Below, one piece after another: positions 55,405 to 63,293 of a stretch of 64,000 bases of DNA. Made by a program: the position numbers and the translations under genes. This DNA is from an uncultured Clostridia bacterium (GTDB lineage: Bacteria; Bacillota; Clostridia; UBA1381): contig CALXZP010000009.1 in the NCBI GenBank assembly GCA_944393255.1, positions 62,001 to 126,000 on the forward strand, written 5' to 3'. Each line of letters begins with the position of its first letter. Position 1 is the stretch's first letter. The notes under the pieces are model-generated. The model saw nothing but the letters and a program-made list of their open reading frames with translations, searched no databases and had not been told where the DNA came from.

Positions 55405-56202
55405 ATGCGTCTTTACGGATTTAATAATCTCACAAAATCCCTGAGCTTTAATATTTATGATGTTTGCTATGCAAAAACAAACAGGGATCAGCTTGAGTAT
55501 ATCGCATATATCGATTCTCAGTACAGCTCTGACAGGCTGACGAATATTTTATATAAACTAACTGATATGATAGGCGCACACGTGCTGAATGTTTCAAAGC
55601 AGGACTATGAACCCCAGGGGGCTTCCGTTGCGTTCCTCATTTCCGACAAGAGCATTGAACGGGAGGTAGCCGCGGCAAAAGCCGAGGAGGAGAAGAAAAG
55701 CAATGATACGCCGGAGATCATACTCGGACATCTCGATAAAAGTCATATAACCGTACACACTTATCCGGAATTTCACCCCGAAACGAGCATCGCAACGTTC
55801 AGAGTGGATATAGACATCGAAACATGCGGGCATATATCGCCTCTGCATACGCTCGATTATCTTATAGGAAGCTTTGATTCGGATATAATAACAATGGACT
55901 ACAGGGTAAGGGGCTTTACGCGCGACGTCAAGGGGCGCAAGCTTTTTCTCGATCATGAGATGGCGTCCATACAGGATTATATAGACGAGGCAACGCTCGA
56001 TATATACAATGCGCAGGATATAAACGTGTATCAGGCCAATATGTTCCATACGCGTCTTATGATAAAGGAGCTGGATCTTTCCAACTATCTTTTCAATACT
56101 AACGCTTATGATCTGACGCCGGATGAACGCGGCGTTATACTTGAAAACCTGCGCAAAGAGATGATAGAGATATACAGCGGAAAAAACGTTTTTCATAAAT
56201 GA
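55405..56202 (+). CDS. speD: S-adenosylmethionine decarboxylase proenzyme
   Basis: Makes decarboxylated S-adenosylmethionine, the aminopropyl donor for spermidine synthase. The 265-aa length matches the E. coli-type (class 1A) enzyme rather than the short Bacillus type. The self-cleavage site is visible as GHLDKSHITVHTYPE: cleavage between Lys112 and Ser113 turns Ser113 into the pyruvoyl cofactor. Later conserved features are CGHISPLHTLDYLI and MDYRVRGFTRD. GGAGG lies eight bases before the ATG. It is the first gene of a six-gene polyamine operon, which is consistent with the function. Confidence 0.95.
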   Translation: MRLYGFNNLTKSLSFNIYDVCYAKTNRDQLEYIAYIDSQYSSDRLTNILYKLTDMIGAHVLNVSKQDYEPQGASVAFLISDKSIEREVAAAKAEEEKKSNDTPEIILGHLDKSHITVHTYPEFHPETSIATFRVDIDIETCGHISPLHTLDYLIGSFDSDIITMDYRVRGFTRDVKGRKLFLDHEMASIQDYIDEATLDIYNAQDINVYQANMFHTRLMIKELDLSNYLFNTNAYDLTPDERGVILENLRKEMIEIYSGKNVFHK

Positions 56203-56211
56203 TCGGGCAGA

Positions 56212-56301
56212 CTCCCGGCGCTTTTGCGGGAGCTTCAATACCGTGCAGAAACGCTGATATGCAAGGGCTGCGGTCTTTTACCGAACCGGACGCTTGTCCG
56301 G
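56212..56301 (+). other. Two intergenic hairpins between speD and speA
   Basis: CTCCCG (56212-56217) pairs with CGGGAG (56227-56232). CCGGAC-GCTT-GTCCGG (56286-56301) is a perfect 6-bp stem ending five bases before the speA ribosome site. No T-tract follows either, so they are more likely mRNA-processing or translation-tuning elements than terminators. Confidence 0.55.
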
Positions 56302-56321
56302 CAGCAAAGGAGAAATGTGAA

Positions 56322-57761
56322 ATGGATCAGAACAGAGCTCCCGTATATGAGGCGCTTACAAGATTAAAGACTATGCGGATCGTGCCGTTCGACGTTCCGG
56401 GGCATAAAAGGGGCAGAGGCAATAAAGAGCTTACCGATTTTCTTGGGCCGCGCTGCATGGAGGTGGATGTGAACTCCATGAAGCCGCTTGATAACCTGTG
56501 TCATCCCGTCTCGGTGATAAAGGAGGCGGAGGAGCTGGCAGCCGGTGCGTTCGGCGCCGCGCACGCTTTTTTCATGGTGGGAGGGACTACGTCGGCAGTG
56601 CAGAGCATGATACTTTCGGCTGTCAAGGAGGGCGATGAGATAATCCTCCCGAGGAACGTGCACAGGAGCGTTATAAACGCGATGATACTCTGCGGAGCTG
56701 TTCCGGTATATGTAAATCCAGAAACGAACGCGCGGCTCGGCATCTCGCTCGGTATGCGCGTATCTGAGGTGGAGCGGGCTATAATGGAACATCCGTCGGC
56801 AAAGGCGGTAGTTGTGAACAACCCTACGTATTATGGGATATGCTCGGATATAAGATCTATAGTAAAGCTGGCGCATGAGCATAATATGCTCGTGCTTGCC
56901 GACGAGGCGCACGGCACTCACTTTTATTTCGGGAAAGATATGCCCGCCGCAGCTATGCATGCGGGCGCGGATATAGCCGCGGTGAGTATGCATAAATCGG
57001 GCGGCTCGCTGACGCAAAGCTCGTTTTTGCTGACAGGACCCCGCGTGAATTCGGATCATGTACGGCAGATGATAAATCTCACGCAGACTACGAGCGGCTC
57101 GTATCTTTTGATGTCGAGCCTTGATATATCGCGGCGCAATCTTGCGCTTAACGGAGTGAGGATATTTGACAGGATCAGATCGCTTGTTTCGTATGCACGT
57201 GAGGAAATAAACGAGATAGGGGATTACTATGCGTATTCAAGGGAGCTTGTAAACGGAGATTCTATATTTGATTTTGATGAAACAAAGCTCTCGGTACACA
57301 CTCTCGATACAGGGCTTGCGGGCATAGAGGTATATGATATACTCCGCGATGATTATGATATACAGACTGAGTTCGGAGATATGGGCAATCTGCTTGCGTA
57401 TGTTTCCGTCGGTGACAGGGAAAAGGATATCGAAAGACTGATAAGCGCACTGTCGGAGATAAGACGCAGGTTCAAGCGCGATAAAACAGGAATGCTTGAG
57501 ACCGAGTATATAAATCCCATGGTCATGGAAACGCCGCGTACTGCGTTTTACGCGGATAAGGAACAGCTGCCTATAGAGAGATCGGCTGGCAGAGTATGCT
57601 CCGAATTTGTAATGTGCTATCCGCCGGGGATCCCCATCCTTGCGCCGGGCGAGCTCATAACCGACCAGATCATAGCTTACATCGCCTATGCAAAGGAAAA
57701 GGGATGCACTCTGCTCGGTACGGAGGATATAGATACGGAGCTTATAAATGTATTGAAATAG
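56322..57761 (+). CDS. speA: Arginine decarboxylase (PLP fold type I, Orn/Lys/Arg decarboxylase family)
   Basis: Converts arginine to agmatine. Start placed at the ATG at 56322, nine bases after AAAGGAG, giving 479 aa, close to Bacillus SpeA (490 aa). Motifs: FDVPGHKRGRGN near the N-terminus, GGTTSAVQSMI (PLP phosphate region), LADEAHGTHFYFG and the Schiff-base lysine in VSMHKSGGSLTQSS (Lys225). There is no receiver domain, as expected for the short Bacillota form. Agmatinase in the same operon shows that arginine, rather than lysine or ornithine, is the likely substrate. Lysine decarboxylase of the same family is the alternative. Confidence 0.9.
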   Translation: MDQNRAPVYEALTRLKTMRIVPFDVPGHKRGRGNKELTDFLGPRCMEVDVNSMKPLDNLCHPVSVIKEAEELAAGAFGAAHAFFMVGGTTSAVQSMILSAVKEGDEIILPRNVHRSVINAMILCGAVPVYVNPETNARLGISLGMRVSEVERAIMEHPSAKAVVVNNPTYYGICSDIRSIVKLAHEHNMLVLADEAHGTHFYFGKDMPAAAMHAGADIAAVSMHKSGGSLTQSSFLLTGPRVNSDHVRQMINLTQTTSGSYLLMSSLDISRRNLALNGVRIFDRIRSLVSYAREEINEIGDYYAYSRELVNGDSIFDFDETKLSVHTLDTGLAGIEVYDILRDDYDIQTEFGDMGNLLAYVSVGDREKDIERLISALSEIRRRFKRDKTGMLETEYINPMVMETPRTAFYADKEQLPIERSAGRVCSEFVMCYPPGIPILAPGELITDQIIAYIAYAKEKGCTLLGTEDIDTELINVLK

Positions 57762-57780
57762 GAAATTCAGCTGCATCGCT

Positions 57781-57805
57781 GCCGCGGAATGTCCGCGTCC
57801 GCGGC
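57781..57805 (+). other. Intergenic hairpin between speA and speE
   Basis: GCCGCGGA (57781-57788) and TCCGCGGC (57798-57805) form an 8-bp perfect stem with a 9-nt loop. No T-tract follows, so it may act as an mRNA stabiliser or processing site. Confidence 0.6.
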
Positions 57806-57845
57806 ATATAGAAAACAGTGCGGACGGAAAGGTATTGTAAATACA

Positions 57846-58736
57846 ATGGAATTATGGTTTACGGAGAATCATACGAAAAACGTAAGGTTCTCTGTCAAGG
57901 TCACAAAACAGCTTTATTCGCACAGGAGCGAGTTCCAGAGCATAGACGTTTTTGAGTCGCCGGAATTCGGAAGATTTCTCACGCTCGACGGCTACATGAT
58001 GCTGACCGAAAAGGACGAGTTCATATATCATGAGATGATAACGCATGTGCCGATGGCGGTGCATCCTCACGCGGAAAATATACTTGTGATAGGCGGCGGC
58101 GACGGCGGAACGGTGCGCGAGCTGCTGAAATATGACTGTGTAAAGTCGATCGACCTGGTAGAGATAGACGAGGAGGTCGTTGAGGTATGCATGAAGTACC
58201 TGCCTCAGACTGCCTCGTGTCTTGACAACAGCTCCGGAAAGATCCGTTTTTATTTTGAGGACGGGCTCAAGTACATAAGGCACTGCAGCAATATGTACGA
58301 TCTCATAATAGTCGATTCGACCGATCCTTTCGGACCCGGCGAGGGACTTTTTACTATGGAGTTTTACGGTAACTGCTTCAAGGCGCTTAAGGACGACGGG
58401 ATAATGGTAAACCAGCATGAAAGCCCGTTCTATGACGAGGATGCGTTCGCGATGCAGCGGGCGCACAAACGTATAGTGAATTCGTTCGATATGTGCCGCG
58501 TGTATCAGGCGCATATACCGACCTATCCCTCTGGGCACTGGCTGTTCGGGTTCGCATCGAAAAAATACCACCCCTTGCGTGATTTCAGCGAAAAGCGCTG
58601 GGCAGAGCTGGGGATAGAGACTAAGTATTATACTCCGCATGTGCATAAGGGTGCGTTCTATGTGCCGGCGTATGTGGAGAAGCTGCTCAGCGACGTTGAG
58701 CCGGACGGATATTATAAAAAACTGAACGGAGAATGA
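57846..58736 (+). CDS. speE: Spermidine synthase (polyamine aminopropyltransferase)
   Basis: Transfers the aminopropyl group from decarboxylated AdoMet to putrescine. 296 aa from the ATG at 57846 (MELWFTENH); the nearest ribosome-like site (AAAGG) lies unusually far upstream. Motifs match the family: MLTEKDEFIYHEMITHVP, the nucleotide-binding VIGGGDGGTVRE (about residues 82-93), VEIDEEVVEV, and the catalytic IVDSTDPFGPGE with its two Asp residues. HIPTYPSGHWLFGFASK is typical of the C-terminus. speD upstream and speB downstream support spermidine synthesis. Thermospermine or norspermidine specificity cannot be excluded from sequence. Confidence 0.94.
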   Translation: MELWFTENHTKNVRFSVKVTKQLYSHRSEFQSIDVFESPEFGRFLTLDGYMMLTEKDEFIYHEMITHVPMAVHPHAENILVIGGGDGGTVRELLKYDCVKSIDLVEIDEEVVEVCMKYLPQTASCLDNSSGKIRFYFEDGLKYIRHCSNMYDLIIVDSTDPFGPGEGLFTMEFYGNCFKALKDDGIMVNQHESPFYDEDAFAMQRAHKRIVNSFDMCRVYQAHIPTYPSGHWLFGFASKKYHPLRDFSEKRWAELGIETKYYTPHVHKGAFYVPAYVEKLLSDVEPDGYYKKLNGE

Positions 58737-58738
58737 TA

Positions 58739-59608
58739 ATGGAAAAAAACATAGAGACATTCCTCGGATGCGATAATGACTTTGACGAGAGCCGCATAGT
58801 GATCTTCGGAGCGCCGTTTGATTCCACCACGTCGTACAGACCGGGAACGAGATCCGCGCCGAGGACGATGCGCGCCGAATCCTTCGGACTTGAGACCTAC
58901 AGTCCTTATCAGGGGCTTGATCTTGAAGATGCAAAGATATTCGATTCCGGGGATCTGGAGCTTTGCTTCGGAAAAGCGGAGCTGGCGCTTTCGGATATAG
59001 AAGCGCGTACGGAAGAAATACTGAACGCCGGTAAACTCCCGCTCATGATAGGCGGAGAGCACCTTGTAACGCTCGGCGCTGTCCGCGCCGCCGCAAAGCG
59101 GTATCCGGATCTGCATATAATACATTTTGATGCGCATGCCGATCTCAGGGATGAATATCTCGGGGCTGAGCTTTCGCATGCGGCTGTTATAAGGCGCGTA
59201 TGGGACATACTCGGCGACGGGCGCATTTTTCAGTTTGGGATAAGGAGCGGCGACCGCGCGGAACTGGAATGGGGCGGAAGCCATGTGGAAACGAACCTTT
59301 TCGGATTTCGGGGACTTGAGGAAACGATTGAAGCCATAGCCGGCAAGCCGGTATATTTCACTCTTGATCTCGACGTCCTGGATCCCTCGGTATTTCCGGG
59401 AACGGGCACGCCCGAGGCCGGCGGAGTGACTTTCTGCGAGCTTTTGGACGCTGTACTAAAGGTCGCTAAGCTTAATATAGTCGGCATGGATATAAACGAG
59501 CTTTCGCCCATGCTCGACGCGAGCGGTGCGTCCACGGCAGCGGCGCTGAAAATAATGCGCGAGCTCATGCTTGCGGTCTATCATAATAAATTTACGACAG
59601 GTAAATAA
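58739..59608 (+). CDS. speB: Agmatinase (ureohydrolase family)
   Basis: Hydrolyses agmatine to putrescine and urea. 289 aa from the ATG at 58739, seven bases after GGAG; a start six bases earlier is too close to the ribosome site. All manganese ligands of the arginase/agmatinase family are visible: His108 (GGEHL), Asp131, His133 and Asp135 (FDAHADL), and Asp210 and Asp212 (TLDLDVLDPS). SHAAVIRRV and PEAGGVTF are also conserved. It begins three bases after the speE stop. Together with SpeA it gives the two-step arginine-to-putrescine route and no ornithine decarboxylase is needed. Confidence 0.94.
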   Translation: MEKNIETFLGCDNDFDESRIVIFGAPFDSTTSYRPGTRSAPRTMRAESFGLETYSPYQGLDLEDAKIFDSGDLELCFGKAELALSDIEARTEEILNAGKLPLMIGGEHLVTLGAVRAAAKRYPDLHIIHFDAHADLRDEYLGAELSHAAVIRRVWDILGDGRIFQFGIRSGDRAELEWGGSHVETNLFGFRGLEETIEAIAGKPVYFTLDLDVLDPSVFPGTGTPEAGGVTFCELLDAVLKVAKLNIVGMDINELSPMLDASGASTAAALKIMRELMLAVYHNKFTTGK

Positions 59609-59627
59609 AAGAAAGGAACGAATTTAA

Positions 59628-60830
59628 ATGGGTAAGTGTCTTATAATCGGATGCGGCGGAGTTGCGTCAGTAGCCATCCATAAATGTGTTCAGAACAGTG
59701 AAGTGTTCGATGAGATAATGATAGCGAGCCGCACAAAATCAAAGTGCGACGCGCTTAAGGATAAGCTTGAGGGAACTTCCTCGACAAAGATCAGCACAGC
59801 GCAGGTAAACGCAGATAATACAGACGAGCTGATCGCGCTGATAAACGAATTCAGACCCGATGTGGTGCTCAATCTCGCGCTGCCGTATCAGGATCTGACG
59901 ATAATGGACGCGTGTCTTGCAACAAAAACGCATTATGTCGATACTGCGAATTACGAGCCGGAGGATACGGCGAAATTTGAATACAAATGGCAGTGGGAGT
60001 ACCGTGACAGATTTAAGGAAGCCGGTATAACCGCTCTTCTGGGAAGCGGATTTGATCCCGGAGTTACTGGCGTGTTCTCTGCATACGCATTAAAGCATGA
60101 GTTTGACGAGATAAACTATATAGATATATTGGACTGCAATGCCGGCGACCACGGATATCCGTTTGCCACGAATTTCAATCCGGAGATAAATATCCGCGAG
60201 GTCAGCGCGAACGGAAGCTACTGGGAGGACGGACATTGGGTGGAGACAAAGCCTATGGAGATAAAGCGCGTATATAACTTTCCCGAGATAGGAAAGAGGG
60301 ATATGTATCTGCTCCACCATGAGGAAATAGAGTCTCTGGCGCTCAATATCCCGGGGATAAAGCGTATTCGCTTTTTCATGACCTTCGGCGAGAGCTATCT
60401 GACGCATCTGCGCTGTCTTGAAAATGTGGGCATGACCTCTATAGAGCCAATAGAGTTTGAAGGGAAAAAGATAGTTCCTCTGCAGTTTTTGAAGGCTGTT
60501 CTGCCGGATCCGGCGTCTCTCGGCCCGAGGACTGTAGGCAAAACAAATATAGGCTGTATCTTCCGCGGCAAAAAGGACGGGAAAGACAAGACATACTATC
60601 TGTATAACGTATGCGATCATCAGGAATGCTACAGGGAGGTAGGTTCGCAGGCTGTTTCATACACCACCGGCGTTCCGGCGATGATAGGCGCAATGATGAT
60701 AATGACCGGGAAATGGAACAAGCCGGGAGTATATAATATAGAGGAATTCGATCCCGATCCGTTCATGGAGGCACTCAATAAATGGGGGCTGCCATGGCAG
60801 GAAAGCCGCGACCCGGAGCCGGTGGACTGA
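59628..60830 (+). CDS. Carboxynorspermidine/carboxyspermidine dehydrogenase (saccharopine dehydrogenase family)
   Basis: Reductively condenses aspartate beta-semialdehyde with putrescine (or diaminopropane) to carboxyspermidine (or carboxynorspermidine). The 400-aa size and motifs match CASDH: Rossmann start CLIIGCGGVASVAIHKC, VLNLALPYQDLTIMDACL, HYVDTANYEP, LLGSGFDPGVTGVFSAYA and HPFGY-like DCNAGDHGYPFATNF. AAAGGA lies upstream. It is followed after one base by nspC, its usual partner, and preceded by speB, so putrescine would be the likely acceptor in this cell. The family is certain; substrate choice is inferred. Confidence 0.92.
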   Translation: MGKCLIIGCGGVASVAIHKCVQNSEVFDEIMIASRTKSKCDALKDKLEGTSSTKISTAQVNADNTDELIALINEFRPDVVLNLALPYQDLTIMDACLATKTHYVDTANYEPEDTAKFEYKWQWEYRDRFKEAGITALLGSGFDPGVTGVFSAYALKHEFDEINYIDILDCNAGDHGYPFATNFNPEINIREVSANGSYWEDGHWVETKPMEIKRVYNFPEIGKRDMYLLHHEEIESLALNIPGIKRIRFFMTFGESYLTHLRCLENVGMTSIEPIEFEGKKIVPLQFLKAVLPDPASLGPRTVGKTNIGCIFRGKKDGKDKTYYLYNVCDHQECYREVGSQAVSYTTGVPAMIGAMMIMTGKWNKPGVYNIEEFDPDPFMEALNKWGLPWQESRDPEPVD

Positions 60831-60831
60831 T

Positions 60832-61956
60832 ATGTACGAGCTGCATAATGTTCCGACGCCGTGTTATGTAATAAATGAAGCGGCGCTTATAAGAAATCTC
60901 GAGATACTGCGCAGAGTGGAAAAGGAGTCCGGATGCAGGATATTGCTCGCGCAGAAAGCCTTTTCATGCTATACGTATTATCCGTTAATAAAGCGTTATA
61001 TAAGCGGAGCAGCGGCGAGCGGCCTTTTTGAGGCACGGCTGGCGCACGAGGAGATGCGCGGAGAAAACCATGTGTTCAGTCCGGCATACAAGGAGAGCGA
61101 ATTCGGAGAGCTGCTTGATATATGCGACCATATAGTGTTTAATTCCTTTTCACAGTGGAAGAAATTCCGCGGCAAGGCTCTTGCGCACGGAGGAAGCTTT
61201 GGTATAAGGATCAATCCCGAGTGCTCCACTCAGACGCATGGTATATATGATCCGTGCGCGCCCGGATCGAGACTTGGCGTTACGGAAGCCAATTTTGAAC
61301 CGGAGGAGCTGGACGGTATAAGCGGTCTGCATTTTCATACCCTATGCGAGCAGAACGCCGACGATCTTGCAAAAACTCTTGCCGCTGCGGAGGAGAAATT
61401 CGGGAAGTACCTGCACCGCATGAAATGGATCAATTTCGGCGGTGGGCACCACATAACCAGGAAAGACTATGATATAGGGCTGCTGGTATCAGAAATAAAG
61501 CGTATAAGGGAAAAGTATGACGTGGATGTATATCTGGAGCCGGGCGAGGCGGTAGCGCTGAACGCGGGCTATCTTGTTACAGAGGTGTGCGAGATAGTTG
61601 ATAATGGGATAAAAACGGCTGTCCTTGACGCATCTGCGGCATGTCATATGCCGGATGTGCTTGAAATGCCGTACCGTCCGCCGCTGGTAAACGGTCATGA
61701 GCCGGGAGAGAAGCCGTACACCTACCGTTTGTCATCTCTCACCTGTCTTGCCGGGGATGTGATCGGCGACTATTCGTTTGAGAAAGAGCTGCGGATAGGC
61801 GACAGGCTCATATTCAAGGATATGGCTATATATACTATGGTCAAAAACAACACTTTCAACGGTATGTGTCTGCCGTCTATATGCGGAATGAACCTCAGCG
61901 GCGGTATATATACCATCCGGCAATTCGGATATGAAGATTTTAAGTGCAGATTATAA
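60832..61956 (+). CDS. nspC: Carboxynorspermidine/carboxyspermidine decarboxylase
   Basis: PLP-dependent, alanine-racemase-fold decarboxylase that converts carboxyspermidine to spermidine (or carboxynorspermidine to norspermidine). 374 aa, the usual length. Visible motifs: PTPCYVINE at the N-terminus, the PLP lysine Lys42 in LAQKAFSC, GIRINPE, GLHFHTLCEQ, WINFGGGHHITR, YLEPGEAVALNAGYLV and LTCLAGDVIGDY. The cysteine motif near the C-terminus contributes to the active site at the dimer interface. Its ATG follows the CASDH stop by one base. It is the last gene of the polyamine operon. Confidence 0.93.
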   Translation: MYELHNVPTPCYVINEAALIRNLEILRRVEKESGCRILLAQKAFSCYTYYPLIKRYISGAAASGLFEARLAHEEMRGENHVFSPAYKESEFGELLDICDHIVFNSFSQWKKFRGKALAHGGSFGIRINPECSTQTHGIYDPCAPGSRLGVTEANFEPEELDGISGLHFHTLCEQNADDLAKTLAAAEEKFGKYLHRMKWINFGGGHHITRKDYDIGLLVSEIKRIREKYDVDVYLEPGEAVALNAGYLVTEVCEIVDNGIKTAVLDASAACHMPDVLEMPYRPPLVNGHEPGEKPYTYRLSSLTCLAGDVIGDYSFEKELRIGDRLIFKDMAIYTMVKNNTFNGMCLPSICGMNLSGGIYTIRQFGYEDFKCRL

Positions 61957-61961
61957 GAAAA

Positions 61962-62007
61962 ACAGCGCCTGTGCAGTTCCCCTGAGGGTATCTGCGGGCG
62001 CTGTTTG
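61962..62007 (+). terminator. Probable terminator of the polyamine operon
   Basis: ACAGCGCC (61962-61969) pairs with GGCGCTGT (61997-62004), with an inner GCAG/CTGC stem. The T-tract is short (CTGTTTGC), so efficiency may be modest. Confidence 0.65.
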
Positions 62008-62107
62008 CGCTATATATACGATCGAACGGATTCAGCTTATATTGGATCTTGCAAAACAATGGGCAAATGTTATCAGCAAAAGCATTTGAAAGCGGAACTT
62101 ATATGGT

Positions 62108-62973
62108 TTATTTATTACTATCATCGTCAGAGCTGTCAAGCTCTTGAATGACAGTATCGATCAGCGTTGTAAAATCAAGCGCATTTTTGGAGGTTATAAC
62201 AGATTTTCCGGTTCGATGTTCAATAGCCTTTCGAGCGTCTCCCGCTATCAAGCCGCCCTCCTGCGCGATCTTTATATTTGACGCAAATCCCTGCGGCTGT
62301 TCCTGTTTGGATATTTCTGTCGTGGTTGCTTCGGCAAGCATATTCAGTACCAATTCAAGGGTACTCATATTATCACGCAAATTTTCTTTGGTTAAGCCTT
62401 TGAAATTTTTGTATTTACGGGTTGACATACCTGACCACGCTTTTGTGATTTCATCGGTGAGTATAGCATATTCAACACCTTTTTTGACACCGCGGTTCTC
62501 CATTCATCTGTTAACTCTTTTCGTACTTGAATTGCCTGCAGCCGCTGATTTATCCATTCTCTTGAATAACCCTTTTTCAAATAGGTTTCAAGAGCGCGTT
62601 CTATTGTAATTTCCGGGTCGATAGTTTCATCTATACGCTCTTTTCCCACTTGAGCAAGCCATAATTTAAAAGGCTCTGCTTTTGGGGAAGGAATGGATTG
62701 GATAATCCGCAAGATCCCGGCAGTGTCTGCAGCTTGTATTTTTCTTCTTTTTCCGTCAAGAGCAGTCATTTCAACAGGGGTACAAATTGTACCCCATTTG
62801 AGATTTAATTCTTTATCGCGGGTACGCATTTTTTTTATATATTGTTTGGGGTCTTTGCTGTCTGTCAATACGTCAATCACGTCAACAATGGAAAAATACC
62901 ATTCTTCCTTTTCTTCTGACCATACAGTACGAACTTTTTTATTTTCAAATAATTGTATATCTTTATCGCTCAT
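62108..62973 (-). pseudogene. BRO/antirepressor-type phage protein, broken by a frameshift
   Basis: Phage-derived protein with an N-terminal BRO domain (IQLFENKKVRTVW, then WYFSIVDVIDVLTDSKDP) and the conserved IIQSIPSPKAEPFKLWLAQVG and KGYSREWINQRL segments. The first frame (from ATG 62973) reads through KELTDEW, then diverges into a nonsense tail. The family's continuation (NRGVKKGVEYAILTDEITKAWSG and NLRDNMSTLELVLNMLAEA) carries on in another frame from 62503. Restoring one base near 62499-62500 rejoins them as DEW-x-NRGV, so a single-base deletion (or a sequencing error) is the simplest explanation. Codon use is more AT-rich than in the neighbours, a sign of transfer. The intact protein would probably act in phage or element regulation. 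Confidence 0.85.
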
Positions 62974-63286
62974 AACCTTGTACCCTTTAAATAATATGAT
63001 TTAATTATGACGAGTCGCCATAATTGGACTATATCACAAAACAATAAATAAGTCTATATAATATGCCGTTATTTTTGTAAATATATCAATTTGACAAAAT
63101 ATTCTCTTGTAATATAAGTTATTTTACAGAGGGTATATTACAGAGATTCTGTCCGTTATTTGTCCGTTAAAGTTACAAAAACATAGCAAAAACCATGAAA
63201 TGTTAAAACATTCTGTATGCTGAAAATTCGCGTAACAGGACCATTTGTAAAAAGCTGAGACAGTTGAAGACCCCTCCTTCCCATTT
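62974..63286. other. AT-rich intergenic region with promoters and an operator-like palindrome
   Basis: This 313-bp gap between the BRO gene and metA is markedly AT-rich. It holds the BRO promoter and palindrome (listed separately). It also has a plus-strand promoter-like pair (TTGACA at 63091-63096, TATAAG at 63113-63118, 16-bp spacer) with no ORF behind it, and a direct repeat of GTCCGTTA near 63150-63170. I see no coding region. Confidence 0.6.
63003..63056 (-). promoter_or_regulatory. Promoter and operator-like palindrome of the BRO gene
   Basis: On the minus strand TAGACT (63056-63051) and TATAGT (63033-63028) are 17 bp apart. A near-perfect 23-bp palindrome (AATTATG-x-CGA-G-TCG-x-CATAATT, 63003-63025) lies at the expected start point, as for a repressor-controlled phage gene. 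Confidence 0.6.
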
Positions 63287-63293
63287 TCAGCTT
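63249..63293 (-). terminator. Possible terminator of metA
   Basis: On the minus strand AAGCTGA (which includes the metA stop codon) pairs with TCAGCTT about 28 nt later, followed by TTTAC. The stem is short, so confidence is limited. Confidence 0.4.
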
